Assembly (NCBI GenBank): GCA_012519985.1
Contig: JAAYPC010000148.1
Span: forward strand, 1-54,502
Source: Fibrobacter sp.
GTDB lineage: Bacteria; Fibrobacterota; Chitinivibrionia; Chitinivibrionales; Chitinispirillaceae
DNA: 54,502 nucleotides
Reading direction: 5' to 3'
Made by a program: the position numbers and the translations under genes. The first letter of the stretch is position 1. Each line of letters opens with the position of its first letter. The notes below the pieces were generated by a model, which did no database searches, had not been told where the DNA came from, and worked only from the letters and a program-made list of their open reading frames with translations. Shown in pieces: positions 1 to 8,855 of this stretch.

Positions 1-166
1 AAGCTATTCCCAGGAGCTCAAATCCGGTAGTGTCCAGAAATTTGGTAAGAAGCTGAATAAATTTATCCCTATCGGCGGAATCACAAAAAAGGACCCGGCA
101 ATCTAAGACTTTGGCAGTGACATGGTGAATGGCGCCTGAAACACAGAGTCTCGCTTTTCTGGCCAT
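1..166 (-). CDS. REP-associated tyrosine transposase (IS200-like), N-terminal part, runs off the window
   Basis: An open frame starts at an ATG at 164-166 on the minus strand and stays open to the window edge, giving 55 residues that begin MARKARLCVSGAIHHVTAKV. This matches the start of the Y1/IS200-like 'REP-associated' tyrosine transposases, which begin MARxxR...G.xYHVxxR and continue with a D-R-x-x-F-x-x-L-L segment; here the equivalent is DSADRDKFIQLLTKFL. The catalytic HUH pair and Tyr would lie beyond the edge. A GAGG Shine-Dalgarno lies about 7 bases upstream of the ATG. Family members are single-copy 'domesticated' transposases that act on dispersed REP hairpins; hairpins that could be its substrates begin less than 100 bases upstream of this gene. 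Family assignment is good; activity cannot be judged from a fragment. Confidence 0.75.
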   Translation of the reverse strand, partial: MARKARLCVSGAIHHVTAKVLDCRVLFCDSADRDKFIQLLTKFLDTTGFELLGIA

Positions 167-260
167 TTTTTACCTCAATTTGAGTTAGTGGTGAAGGGAG
201 GAAAGATTTTAGAGGGAAAAGATATCAAAACCTGGGCCAGAGCTGGTGTTTTTTAATAGA

Positions 261-297
261 GGAGAAATGAGTTTTGGGAAAAAATTTCTCCGTCCCC
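261..297. repeat. REP-like hairpin 1 with CTCCGTCCCC
   Basis: GGAGAAAT at 261-268 pairs perfectly with ATTTCTCC at 284-291 (8 bp, 15-base loop), followed directly by GTCCCC. It lies 95 bases upstream of the RAYT start codon. Part of a dispersed family (see 472-511 and 11990-12560). Confidence 0.55.
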
Positions 298-471
298 TTC
301 GTAAAAATCTAAAACATTTACATCAGCCAATAAAATGGATTAATAAAAGAGCAATTAAAGGTAGAACTGCATTTTACCTAAGATATGGTAATCAGATATC
401 GAAGATTCGGAAACAAAAGATGAAACTAATGGATGAGAATTCCAGCATATATATAATCTCCTTTTCAGGGT

Positions 472-511
472 GGAGAAAAGTGGAAATGATCACTTTTTTT
501 TTCTCCGTCCC
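472..511. repeat. REP-like hairpin 2 with CTCCGTCCC
   Basis: GGAGAAAAGTG at 472-482 pairs with the arm CAC-T8-CTCC at 491-505, leaving four unpaired T, followed by GTCCC. Same right-arm sequence as hairpin 1. Confidence 0.55.
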
Positions 512-822
512 TGTTCCTGGAAGAAAAGCAAACTCAAAACTGCAAAGTTTTAATACCCAATTTCCCGATCAGGCAAATTTTACAAAATTCTACTAAATAA
601 AGATTACCCTCAAAAATGAAAGCGAAAATTCCTGAGAAAATAATCGCACTCGATGACTTCGGAGAAAAAGAAACTTCGCAGTTTAATAATTATTCAGATC
701 ACAACCACCATAGATAATTGCCAAGGTTCCCTCCGTCCCCATTGACCCCTGTCAACCAACACCCGTCCTCCCCCCAGCCTTAACTCTTCATTAACTCTCT
801 ACCCGCTTTCAAAAACTCCCCA

Positions 823-2139
823 CTATCTAAACAATGCCGGCTGACCGGTTGCCTGAACCACATCACGCCACAATGAACTTTCCGGATCAACCCGATTGCG
901 TTTCTGAACCGCCAGCGCTATAGGTATATGCACAAAAGTGTTGTTAATCAAACTCACCAGCATCTTGGTCTTTCCAGCCATCGCTGCATGAACCGCATTG
1001 TTGCCCAGACGGTTACAATAGATCGAATCGCTGGGGTTAGCAGGTGTACTCCGGATAATATAGCTGGGATCGATATATTTAAGGTTAATCTCTAACCCCT
1101 CTTTCTTAAAGAACGCAGAAATCCTTTCCCGCAAGAAAAGTCCTATATCACCAAGTTTTTTATTACCCGATGCATCCACTCCGAGCGCAGATTCAGAAAA
1201 AAGTTCCTGCCCCGCCCCTTCTGCCACCACTATGAGTGCATGATTTCGCCGGGCAAGTCTTTTCTTCAACTCCATAAGTAACCCTGATTCCCCTTCAAGC
1301 ATAAAAGGTATTTCAGGAATAAGAACATAATTAACATCATTGGTTCCCAAAGCAGTGTGAACTGCAATAAAACCAGACTCCCTACCCATCACTTTTACGA
1401 TTCCAATGCCATTGACAGCATCGTGAGCCTCTACATGTGCCCCACTAACCGCTTCCACCGCCTTAGAAACAGCAGTTTCAAACCCGAAAGACTTCTGAAC
1501 AAAACTAAGATCATTATCTATTGTCTTGGGTATTCCTACAACAACGGTCTTTAGACCCCGTTTTATGATCTCCTCAGCAATATTGAGCGCACCCTTCTGT
1601 GTTCCATCACCACCAATGGTAAAAAGCATCGATAGATTCATCCTCTCAATAGAATCCACAATCTCAGTAATCCTGTTCCCACCACCTCTGGAAGAACCCA
1701 GAATAGAGCCACCAATCCGGTGAATATTAGTTACCACATCAGGATTAAGCTCCATTGCAGGATACTTATACTCAGGAATTAATCCCCGAAAACCAAAACG
1801 AATGCCTGAAATTTTCCGCACCCCGTAATGATACCACAGAGTCATAACCACAGCCCTGATTACATCGTTTAATCCAGGACACAGTCCACCACAAGTTACA
1901 ATCGCTGCATGCACCTTTGAGGGATCAAAATAGATCTGCTCACGAGGACCTGCCTTTTCGATCAGATTTTCTCTCTGATAAGTTATAGTCTCTCCAGGCC
2001 TCACCTTTACATCATAAATAATGTAATCATCTTCACTAACGTAATTGGCTATAAGATCACCACTCTTTTTGGATAAAACTATCGGTGATTCTATCCTCGG
2101 AACACCAATGCTTGGGATCGTGAAATCATAAAAACCCAT
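823..2139 (-). CDS. pfkA: 6-phosphofructokinase, long ATP-type (plant/trypanosomatid-like subfamily)
   Basis: Phosphorylates fructose 6-phosphate to fructose 1,6-bisphosphate in cytoplasmic glycolysis. The 438-residue protein is about 120 residues longer than E. coli PfkA and has the N-terminal extension of the 'X' or long group. Visible motifs are GGLCPGLN (84-91, phosphate donor), GGDGT (176-180), PKTIDND (204-210, catalytic Asp and substrate phosphate) and MGRESGF (251-257). The Gly in GGDG favours ATP over pyrophosphate, whereas the Lys in PKTIDND is shared with PPi enzymes; this mixed state is typical of the long ATP group, so donor use should be called with care. The start has a GGAG six bases upstream. 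It is monocistronic and divergent from the lipoprotein gene, with a 148-base shared upstream region. Confidence 0.93.
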   Translation of the reverse strand: MGFYDFTIPSIGVPRIESPIVLSKKSGDLIANYVSEDDYIIYDVKVRPGETITYQRENLIEKAGPREQIYFDPSKVHAAIVTCGGLCPGLNDVIRAVVMTLWYHYGVRKISGIRFGFRGLIPEYKYPAMELNPDVVTNIHRIGGSILGSSRGGGNRITEIVDSIERMNLSMLFTIGGDGTQKGALNIAEEIIKRGLKTVVVGIPKTIDNDLSFVQKSFGFETAVSKAVEAVSGAHVEAHDAVNGIGIVKVMGRESGFIAVHTALGTNDVNYVLIPEIPFMLEGESGLLMELKKRLARRNHALIVVAEGAGQELFSESALGVDASGNKKLGDIGLFLRERISAFFKKEGLEINLKYIDPSYIIRSTPANPSDSIYCNRLGNNAVHAAMAGKTKMLVSLINNTFVHIPIALAVQKRNRVDPESSLWRDVVQATGQPALFR

Positions 2140-2287
2140 TGTTATCTCCTATTAATGGTTTTCGCCATAAATTGATATGCCTAATATAATTGATGTGCGA
2201 TTTTTTTTTCTGCTCAGCACTCATCCTTGTCTGCCAGTTTTTTTTCAAATCTTGTAGAAAGCCTGTCTTTCTAAGTATTTTTTAGAG

Positions 2288-4006
2288 ATGAAAATTAAAC
2301 AATTACTTTTGCTATTGTCGCTTTTGGCTCTGCATATCTTCTCCTGTGCCAGTCTCACTTCCCCAAGCGGAGGTCCCGATGACAAAACCGGACCGGAAGT
2401 GCTCGCTTCGACCCCAGCATCGAAATCTATCAATATCAACACAGGTACCAGAATCAGTTTTACCTTCTCTGAATGGATTTCTAACAAAAAAACAAATTGC
2501 ATTTCCATTTTTCCGCCCATAGCATATTCAATCAAAATACACAGTAATAAACTTGAAATTTATCCTCAGGAGAAACTCCGGGATTCAACCACATATCACG
2601 TTATTATCACTTCAACACTCCTTGACCTCCATGGAAACCCCATTTCACCCTACAATCTCATATTCTCTACCGGTCCATCTCTTGACAGTGGTTCAATCCG
2701 CGGATGCATAATAGATCCCACAAAAAAATCTGCACAATATAGAATCGCACTCTTTACCCCGGAAGATCTTGCAGATTCGGGAGTATGTGGTACTCCATCC
2801 TATCTTCTGCAAACCGATACAACCGGGAAATTTAATTTCGCGAATCTGAAAGTCGGCTCTTACCAGGCAATTGCCTATATCGATGCCAATAATGATGCAC
2901 ATCTTCAGGCATCAACCGAATCGGTATTTACTCCAGAAGACTCTCTGATACATATAGATCAACACACCCCAACAATTACATTCTTCCCTTCTGTATTCGA
3001 TACATCCTTTCCCCGGATAACCAATCTTAAAGCTATTAACAACAGAATACTAAGTGCTGCCTGGAACAGGGAGTACGATTCACTAGTTTTTAGTCCACCC
3101 ACAATAAAAATTGAACGCACAAACCCTGTTGAAAAGCTGCAAAATGTCAAATATGTTCTTTTAAACAACTCACATTCATTCATGCTGTTGACTGATGCTC
3201 CCATGGATATCGCACCTTACAGGGTCATCTCCTCAACAGTAAGATCATTTGATAATCACAACTTCATTGACACAATTCTCTTCAATGGTAACAATATTAT
3301 TGATACCACTTTTCCCACACTTATTACTAAACCGGATACCAGTTCTGTTATAAACCTTACTCCAGAAATAAAACTAATCTGGTCAAAACCAGTTACTGCC
3401 ACATCACACCTCTTTCTAAAAGACCAAACAGGTGATTCTGTACCAGCACTTATTTCCAAAGGTTATTCAGACACTACCGTAATCAATCCGGTTCCCCGCC
3501 TGCATCCATCAACTGTCTACAGTATTATCTTCTCCAAAGACCATTTTCGGGATCTTTATGGAAATACCATTTTTTCAAATGACTCCAGTGATACAGCAGA
3601 TACTGTTATGGTAAAAACTATCGATATTGACAGCATCGCTTCGAGTCTTCAGGGAACAGCACCATGTCTTAGCCACTCTGAAACCAGAGTATGGTTCTTT
3701 GCAACTTTCGTTTCACCAGATATCAAATATCTTACAGCGGATAGTGCAGGTACTTTCCGCTTCGATTCTATAGCTGCAGGTAAAGGACATGTGGGATACT
3801 TTATGGATAAGAACAAGAACAGAATCCCGGATAAAGGAAGAATCTATCCGTGGCACTCACCGGAACCATACTTTTCAGCTACAGACACCGTTGAAGCCAG
3901 GGCTCGCTGGGATGTAGAAGGTGTTTCCGTTTCGATCTGTGATCCATGCGGGTTCTCTGCGATTGACAGTATAAGTGCAGATACAGTTGATTCCAAAGCC
4001 CAATAG
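2288..4006 (+). CDS. Outer-membrane lipoprotein with SbsA-type Ig-like domain
   Basis: A 572-residue exported protein. The N-terminus is a lipoprotein signal with a basic start, a long leucine stretch and a lipobox-like IFSC with Cys at residue 20. The next segment, SPSGGPDDKTGPEV, is characteristic of the Bacteroidota/Fibrobacterota lipoproteins whose first domain is an SbsA-type Ig fold (Big_5 family); here it covers about residues 35-125 (STPASKSININTGTRISFTF). A second Ig-like segment lies at about 345-440 (TKPDTSSVINLTPEIKLIWS), and a CnaB-like transthyretin segment (GTFRFDSIAAGKGHVGYFMD) near 500. No catalytic motif is visible, and the exact function is unknown; family members are surface lipoproteins. 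It is divergent from pfkA and followed by a hairpin. Confidence is good for localisation and fold, none for substrate. Confidence 0.75.
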   Translation: MKIKQLLLLLSLLALHIFSCASLTSPSGGPDDKTGPEVLASTPASKSININTGTRISFTFSEWISNKKTNCISIFPPIAYSIKIHSNKLEIYPQEKLRDSTTYHVIITSTLLDLHGNPISPYNLIFSTGPSLDSGSIRGCIIDPTKKSAQYRIALFTPEDLADSGVCGTPSYLLQTDTTGKFNFANLKVGSYQAIAYIDANNDAHLQASTESVFTPEDSLIHIDQHTPTITFFPSVFDTSFPRITNLKAINNRILSAAWNREYDSLVFSPPTIKIERTNPVEKLQNVKYVLLNNSHSFMLLTDAPMDIAPYRVISSTVRSFDNHNFIDTILFNGNNIIDTTFPTLITKPDTSSVINLTPEIKLIWSKPVTATSHLFLKDQTGDSVPALISKGYSDTTVINPVPRLHPSTVYSIIFSKDHFRDLYGNTIFSNDSSDTADTVMVKTIDIDSIASSLQGTAPCLSHSETRVWFFATFVSPDIKYLTADSAGTFRFDSIAAGKGHVGYFMDKNKNRIPDKGRIYPWHSPEPYFSATDTVEARARWDVEGVSVSICDPCGFSAIDSISADTVDSKAQ

Positions 4007-4038
4007 TAACTACAGTTTAACCGAAAGTTTCATTTTTT

Positions 4039-4060
4039 CTGCGGATAAACTTATCCGCAG
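4039..4060 (+). terminator. Hairpin between convergent genes, probable weak terminator
   Basis: CTGCGGATAA at 4039-4048 and TTATCCGCAG at 4051-4060 form a perfect 10-bp inverted repeat, 32 bases after the lipoprotein stop. The downstream tract is only TCATCTCTCT, so this is a weak intrinsic terminator at best. Confidence 0.45.
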
Positions 4061-4189
4061 TCATCTCTCTCAACAGTCATTTCACAGTCAATTGCAATAT
4101 TCAATTCCTGCAGCCTGTGCATCCCTGCAGTTTTCTTGAACCAAAGAATAGTTTCCAGAAAAGAAACAGATGCAAGGGGTGCAAAAGCA

Positions 4190-6109
4190 TTAAGAGCGGC
4201 TAAAGCAAAAATAGGTTATTAATGAAGCTGCCTTTACTATTGCCATTACCGTAACAGCTCCGGCCAAACCAAAACCCGGCAGAATTAAAGTTGCAGTCAG
4301 TCCCATTCCTGCTACCCCCCCCACCAGATCTGCCGCATTGAGTTTCACCCAGGAAACTGATTTGCAGTTTATTATCTGTGCTCCTCCAATAACTCCCATC
4401 ATACTATTTAAAGCATAAAAGAGTATCTCAGGAGGATTCCTAAACATAGTCAGAAAAAATAGTGAAAGCACCACATATAAACCCACCATAATATCCGGTA
4501 TGGGAAATTTTTTAATGTAGGTTCCAATTACAAAACCGACAGATAATGCAATCATTAAAAGAGACACTCTCGAATACAACGTACCATACTGAGACTGGTA
4601 AATCATCATTACTATAATGGTATAAGAGCCGGCGCAAAACCCTGTAGTTCCAATTGAAAAGAGCGTTCCTCCTCGCATAAAAAACAGAATTGAAATTATC
4701 AGTAGAACAAATGCCAATAGCAAAATTACTGTTGTAGAAACATTAAACTTGTCCAAATAGCGCTCCAGAGTAATCTTTAGTATCAGAGGATGTGCTACTT
4801 TATTTATACCGGCTTTCACCGTGTTCTGATTTGCTGATACAATTTCTTCGTGTGATACTGAAGGCAGAATAAAATCAGTAAAATAGCTGGCAGGCACTTT
4901 ACATACTGTTGCAAACTCAAAAGGGATGTCCGATGCTACAAATGTCAAACCTTCGCCAGGAAATACTTTCACAACACTGAATGTCTGCTGCAGAGTTGCA
5001 ATCAGGAGATCTTTCAGCTTTTTCTCATATTTATCCAGATAATTACTATTAAGACTGAGAGTGAATGAAAACAGCCCTGAGTCTGTCATCATCTCCTTTA
5101 TCCTGTAAAAAAAATCTTCAGTAAACAAGCGGCTCATTGCCATATTTTCCGGAACATCAGATCCCAAAATCACAACATCGAATTGTTTTTTCCGTGATAA
5201 TCTCTCCGGTGTCTGGCAGATACAACCGGAATCGGTGAGTAATGGTTCGCTCTCTATACATACCAGCTCTGATGGATTGTATTTTCGGATCTCAGCAGAA
5301 TGCCCATTATCATGAATCAATAAAATCCGATCTGCACGCCTGATCGATAAAGGTACGTGAACCGATTGTTCCACCGAAGGATGAGGGTAGCCCATCCGGT
5401 ATATCCGCTTATTTAGCAACACCACTTTCCGCTCATTATCTATAGCAATCTCCCCTTCTCTTCCATAAATAACAGAATAATCCTCTCCACCATATTTCCA
5501 TTTGTTTGATTGAGGTTCGATTAACACAAAAATCAGAAGAGATAGAACTGCCAGGCCGAAAGCAACCCGGTTTTTCCATAATACTGGTAATAAACATAAT
5601 GCAGCAGACAAAATGATAACCAGATGAGTGATAGTATGATAAACTGCCCATGATACCAGTATCAGACCGGCTATGGTCCCGACATTCTCCCATCGATACA
5701 GAAGTCTACCCTTATAAGAGTTTGTCAACACTCCAAATAATGCTCCTGTAAGCAGTGCACAAGGTACTACTGAAATCAGCATTACTATAGTTATAAAGAG
5801 AGGCGATTGAAGCTCTCCAGGTAACACAAACCGGGGAATAATCCTGATGATGAGAATTCCTCCGACACATGATAGCAGATACAAAAAAAACAACCAGGTC
5901 AATTTCAGCGGTAAAATATGTCTGGAGAGCCGGTTCCCTGCAGCTCCGAAAAGCAACCAGATTGAAAGAGCAAGACTTAAAAGAAATTCGTTTCCCGAAA
6001 AAACCGCGAATATTTCACGGATAAAAATAACCTGGGCAACAGAAGAGAAAAGGCCATTGGCACCACTATACCATTGGGCTTCCTTTTTTCTGAAAAGACT
6101 CATCATCAT
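4190..6109 (-). CDS. Polytopic membrane protein with spermidine-synthase-like central domain
   Basis: A 639-residue protein with roughly six hydrophobic helices in the first 200 residues, a soluble section (about 210-415), and roughly seven more helices at the C-terminus (about 440-639). This matches the 'fused membrane/spermidine synthase' proteins found in many bacteria. The soluble part keeps the family layout (YGREGEIAIDNERKVVLLNK, then a Rossmann-like RILLIHDNGHSAEIRKY and DVVILGSD), but the GGGDG S-adenosyl-binding loop of SpeE is replaced by HDNGH, so aminopropyl transfer is doubtful. It is the last gene of the AmmeMemoRadiSam operon, 12 bases after the Memo-AMMECR1 fusion, suggesting a membrane partner for that system (inference). 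No clear Shine-Dalgarno is seen; three consecutive ATGs are possible starts. Confidence 0.7.
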   Translation of the reverse strand: MMMSLFRKKEAQWYSGANGLFSSVAQVIFIREIFAVFSGNEFLLSLALSIWLLFGAAGNRLSRHILPLKLTWLFFLYLLSCVGGILIIRIIPRFVLPGELQSPLFITIVMLISVVPCALLTGALFGVLTNSYKGRLLYRWENVGTIAGLILVSWAVYHTITHLVIILSAALCLLPVLWKNRVAFGLAVLSLLIFVLIEPQSNKWKYGGEDYSVIYGREGEIAIDNERKVVLLNKRIYRMGYPHPSVEQSVHVPLSIRRADRILLIHDNGHSAEIRKYNPSELVCIESEPLLTDSGCICQTPERLSRKKQFDVVILGSDVPENMAMSRLFTEDFFYRIKEMMTDSGLFSFTLSLNSNYLDKYEKKLKDLLIATLQQTFSVVKVFPGEGLTFVASDIPFEFATVCKVPASYFTDFILPSVSHEEIVSANQNTVKAGINKVAHPLILKITLERYLDKFNVSTTVILLLAFVLLIISILFFMRGGTLFSIGTTGFCAGSYTIIVMMIYQSQYGTLYSRVSLLMIALSVGFVIGTYIKKFPIPDIMVGLYVVLSLFFLTMFRNPPEILFYALNSMMGVIGGAQIINCKSVSWVKLNAADLVGGVAGMGLTATLILPGFGLAGAVTVMAIVKAASLITYFCFSRS

Positions 6110-6121
6110 CAGACTTGTGAA

Positions 6122-7606
6122 TTATTCAGAAAAATGCTCAGCAGTGTAGACTCTCACCTCGGAAGTCTTCCATCCATCCCTGGGCATTCCTGCCTTTAAT
6201 GACAGATACTCCAGAAACTTCGTCTTATCCGGCAACTGCTCCCATACCTGTGGAAGATATGTAGATTGAAAAGAACCTTTCCGTAAGATTACCCCATGGA
6301 CTCCTGGAATGAGCTTTTCTAACAGTTCATCGGGAGATGAAAAACTTAAAGGTTGAGGTTTGGTCAAAACAGATACTTCGACTTTGATTCCTGCCAGCTC
6401 GTTTGCAGTAACTGGTGGAAAGCGGGGATCTTTTAAGGCTGCATTTTCTGCATTTTCAATTACTGCCTGATAAAGAGGTCTTATCGGTTCAATATACCCG
6501 ATGCAGCCCCGGAGATCTCCTTTACTGGTCAGGGTAACAAAACAACCCCTATGATCCTTGAGTACCTCAGGTATTTTTGAAGTGTCTACCACGTTTTTTT
6601 TATGCACTGCTACATTCAGACTATTTCTGGCAAGCCGAAGCAAATATGATTTATGTTCTGTCGTAAGCTCAGAAACACCAGAAGACAAATGAGCATAATC
6701 ATCTGACTTTTCAAGGTAAATTATTGATGCATATCCAACGACCCGTGAGTCTGAACCAAACTGTGGCGCAGTCTCATAAGAGGTACGTGCATCCAATAAA
6801 TGTGGTTTAAGCTTCATCTTATCGGCTAAATGCATTATAACCCGTATAGATGTCTTTCCACAACCATCAATCTCTCCATCGATTTTTCCGTTAAGAATAT
6901 TTTGAATTGTTTTATCGTCAATCTGTCTGGCTTTTGCTTGGAAGTGATAGTGGGAAAGATCTGATGAAGCAATTACCAGAGTGGTTTCATCCAGAAAAGG
7001 AAACAGAAGGTCTGCTACCTGAGCAGGATCTATTTCACCAGTAAGAATCGGTATAATCTTAAAATCCTTTAACTGAACCTGTAAAAAAGGCAGTTGCACC
7101 TCAAGACAATGTTCCGGCTCATGTGCACCTTTTGCAGAACAAACAATAGAATTCCTGCGCAATTTCTCCACAATCTCCAGATCCAGCCCGACCATCCCCA
7201 ATGCAGTCTGGTAATGGGTTACTTCGGGAATCGAGATACCCTTAAACCAGACATGATGAGAAGGACCGATTAGAAAAATGCGACTTATTTCTTTATTCAG
7301 AGTTGCAAAGCCTTTGCCCGCTACCGGACCTGAAAAAACATAACCAGCATGAGGGCTTATCATTAAACGCGGCGATTTCTGTGAAGACTTTTTCTCGGTC
7401 ATGTAACTCAGCACTTCTTTTCTGAGTTCAGTTGAGTTAGCCGGATAAAACTGGCCCGCCACAGCAGCTTTACGAACAATCATCTCTGCTGACACATTCT
7501 GGCTGTTGCTGATCATCATTAATACTCCTAAAAAAAATAATAATCCTGCAGTTCCTGGAAACCTAACTGCCCCACAAGCCCGGCACCGGTGTTTTACATT
7601 TAGCAC
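6122..7606 (-). CDS. amrB: Memo-AMMECR1 fusion protein (AmmeMemoRadiSam proteins B and A), signal-peptide bearing
   Basis: A 494-residue two-domain protein. Residues about 45-300 are Memo: ISPHAGYVFSG (His86), GPSHHVWFKG (His117/118), SSDLSHYHF (216-222) and CGKTSIRV (Cys249). The His/His/Cys set matches the metal ligands of human MEMO1. Residues about 318-494 are AMMECR1, with the hallmark LRGCIG at 365-370 and the KDPRFPPV segment. The GTG start at 7606 has a strong AGGAGG five bases upstream inside the end of amrS (44-base overlap), so the N-terminal extension is real: a basic stretch, then GLLFFLGVLMMISNSQNVSA, which reads as a Sec signal peptide with VSA cleavage. Export would place the metal-binding domain in the periplasm. 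The biochemical role of the system is not established. Confidence 0.9.
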   Translation of the reverse strand: MLNVKHRCRACGAVRFPGTAGLLFFLGVLMMISNSQNVSAEMIVRKAAVAGQFYPANSTELRKEVLSYMTEKKSSQKSPRLMISPHAGYVFSGPVAGKGFATLNKEISRIFLIGPSHHVWFKGISIPEVTHYQTALGMVGLDLEIVEKLRRNSIVCSAKGAHEPEHCLEVQLPFLQVQLKDFKIIPILTGEIDPAQVADLLFPFLDETTLVIASSDLSHYHFQAKARQIDDKTIQNILNGKIDGEIDGCGKTSIRVIMHLADKMKLKPHLLDARTSYETAPQFGSDSRVVGYASIIYLEKSDDYAHLSSGVSELTTEHKSYLLRLARNSLNVAVHKKNVVDTSKIPEVLKDHRGCFVTLTSKGDLRGCIGYIEPIRPLYQAVIENAENAALKDPRFPPVTANELAGIKVEVSVLTKPQPLSFSSPDELLEKLIPGVHGVILRKGSFQSTYLPQVWEQLPDKTKFLEYLSLKAGMPRDGWKTSEVRVYTAEHFSE

Positions 7607-8651
7607 ACACTCCTCCTGTCAAAGCATTTAGCTCAGTATAATAACCTTTTCTGGAGATGAGTAATTCTCCACAGGATAAACAATGTGTATCCGAATTTAT
7701 ATCAGGGACATTGCCTATATATACAAAGTGTAATCCCTCTTCCAAAGCAATCTTTCTGGCATTTTCAAGAGTCTGAGCAGGTGTAGGATAGAGATTTGTC
7801 AGCTTATACAAAGGAAAAAATCTGGAAAAATGCAAAGGTATACTGCTTCCAAGATTATGCTTTATCCATCTGCACATCTCACGAATCATCTTCTGGTCAT
7901 CATTCCATTGCGGAACCACCAGGTTTACCACTTCTACCCAGACACCTGCTTTCCTGGAAGTCATAAGTGTCTGAAGCACAGGTTCCAGTTTTCCGGCATT
8001 CAGATTGTGGTAAACATTATTGTCAAAACTTTTCAGATCTATATTGGCTCCGTCTATAACCTTACAAAGTTCTACCAGTGGCTCCTGATTGATATACCCC
8101 GATGAGACCAGTATGTTTTTAAGACCTGCTTTACGGGCAAGTAAAGCTGTATCCAGCACATATTCTATCCATACAACCGGCTCGGAATAGGTATATGAAA
8201 TTGAAGAGCACCCTCTTTTAATTGCCTCTTCAACCGCCTTTTCAGGAGGAAGATAGCTATTATTAGTCTGCAATGGACTGCTCTGACTTATGTTGTAGTT
8301 CTGGCAGTTTTTGCAACGTAAATTACACCCGGCGATTCCCAAAGAAAAAGTTTTGGTACCCGGTAACATATGATATAATGGTTTTTTTTCGACTGGATCA
8401 GAGTGTATTGCACACGGATAGGCATATCCCAGGCTTATTAAAGTCCCTTTGACATTTTTCCGGTTCCTGCAGATCCCGGTTTTCCCTTCAGGCAATACAC
8501 ATCCATGAGGGCAAAGCTCACAATAAACGGCATCTCCACTTTTATGCCAAAACCTGGCTTGATAATTTTTACCAGAAACCTGAGCACCACCGGACACCGC
8601 AGCACCGGCAATTGCTGTCAGGCTCATGATTAATTCTCTTCTGGTAATCAT
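7563..8651 (-). CDS. amrS: AmmeMemoRadiSam system radical SAM enzyme with Tat-like N-terminus
   Basis: A 362-residue radical S-adenosylmethionine protein. The cluster motif CNLRCKNC (Cys109, 113, 116) is canonical CxxxCxxC. Before it lies a Cys-rich segment (C44, C47, C51, C61: CELCPHGC...GIC) and at the C-terminus a zinc-ribbon-like CLSCG...CAKC pair, both typical of the AmrS family. The first 28 residues are an addition to the family core: TRRELIMS followed by a hydrophobic alanine/glycine stretch, which reads as a twin-arginine signal. Caveat: no Shine-Dalgarno precedes the ATG; translation may be coupled to the upstream 65-aa gene, 6 bases away, and a second ATG at 8627 would remove the arginines. 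It overlaps the downstream Memo-AMMECR1 gene. The substrate is unknown. Confidence 0.9.
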   Translation of the reverse strand: MITRRELIMSLTAIAGAAVSGGAQVSGKNYQARFWHKSGDAVYCELCPHGCVLPEGKTGICRNRKNVKGTLISLGYAYPCAIHSDPVEKKPLYHMLPGTKTFSLGIAGCNLRCKNCQNYNISQSSPLQTNNSYLPPEKAVEEAIKRGCSSISYTYSEPVVWIEYVLDTALLARKAGLKNILVSSGYINQEPLVELCKVIDGANIDLKSFDNNVYHNLNAGKLEPVLQTLMTSRKAGVWVEVVNLVVPQWNDDQKMIREMCRWIKHNLGSSIPLHFSRFFPLYKLTNLYPTPAQTLENARKIALEEGLHFVYIGNVPDINSDTHCLSCGELLISRKGYYTELNALTGGVCAKCKTPVPGLWGS

Positions 8652-8657
8652 GATAAA

Positions 8658-8855
8658 TCAGTAAACATCAAAAAACCGTTTTGAAGTTCCGCCTTTCCCG
8701 ATTGGAACAACAACCAGCTTTCCACAACCTGGACAACGCCCTTCATAAGCGGTCCCCTGTTTATTTTTATAGATTCTGCTGTAAATATTGCAGCAATGGA
8801 AATGCATCCCAAGGAATTCTTTCCCTTTCTTCGGGATCTCAGAAGCCATAATCAA
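8658..8855 (-). CDS. Small conserved zinc-ribbon-like protein, 65 aa
   Basis: A 65-residue protein with HFHCC near residue 20 and CPGCGK near residue 43, ending GGTSKRFFDVY. The Cys/His arrangement suggests a single metal-binding ribbon. I recognise the general pattern (FLGxHFxCC...YEGRCPxCG...GGTSxRFF) from uncharacterised small proteins in other environmental phyla, but I cannot name a function. Its ATG overlaps the nadD stop (ATGA), and amrS starts 6 bases after its stop, so it is translationally embedded in the operon. Confidence 0.75.
   Translation of the reverse strand: MIMASEIPKKGKEFLGMHFHCCNIYSRIYKNKQGTAYEGRCPGCGKLVVVPIGKGGTSKRFFDVY

Larger units (their letters stand above)
167..822. 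other. Gene-free region with CTCCGTCCC hairpins
   Basis: I see no credible gene between the RAYT start and the end of pfkA. A 116-codon open frame at 246-596 runs straight through two hairpins and has low-complexity, basic composition, so I do not call it. Three copies of a CTCCGTCCC motif occur (288-296, 503-511, 731-739), the first two forming the right arm of a stem-loop. The same motif recurs near 12 kb. Confidence 0.6.

Noticed and set aside
246-596. A 116-codon open frame on the plus strand
   Set aside because: It runs through two hairpins, is lysine-rich and has no family pattern; coding is unlikely.
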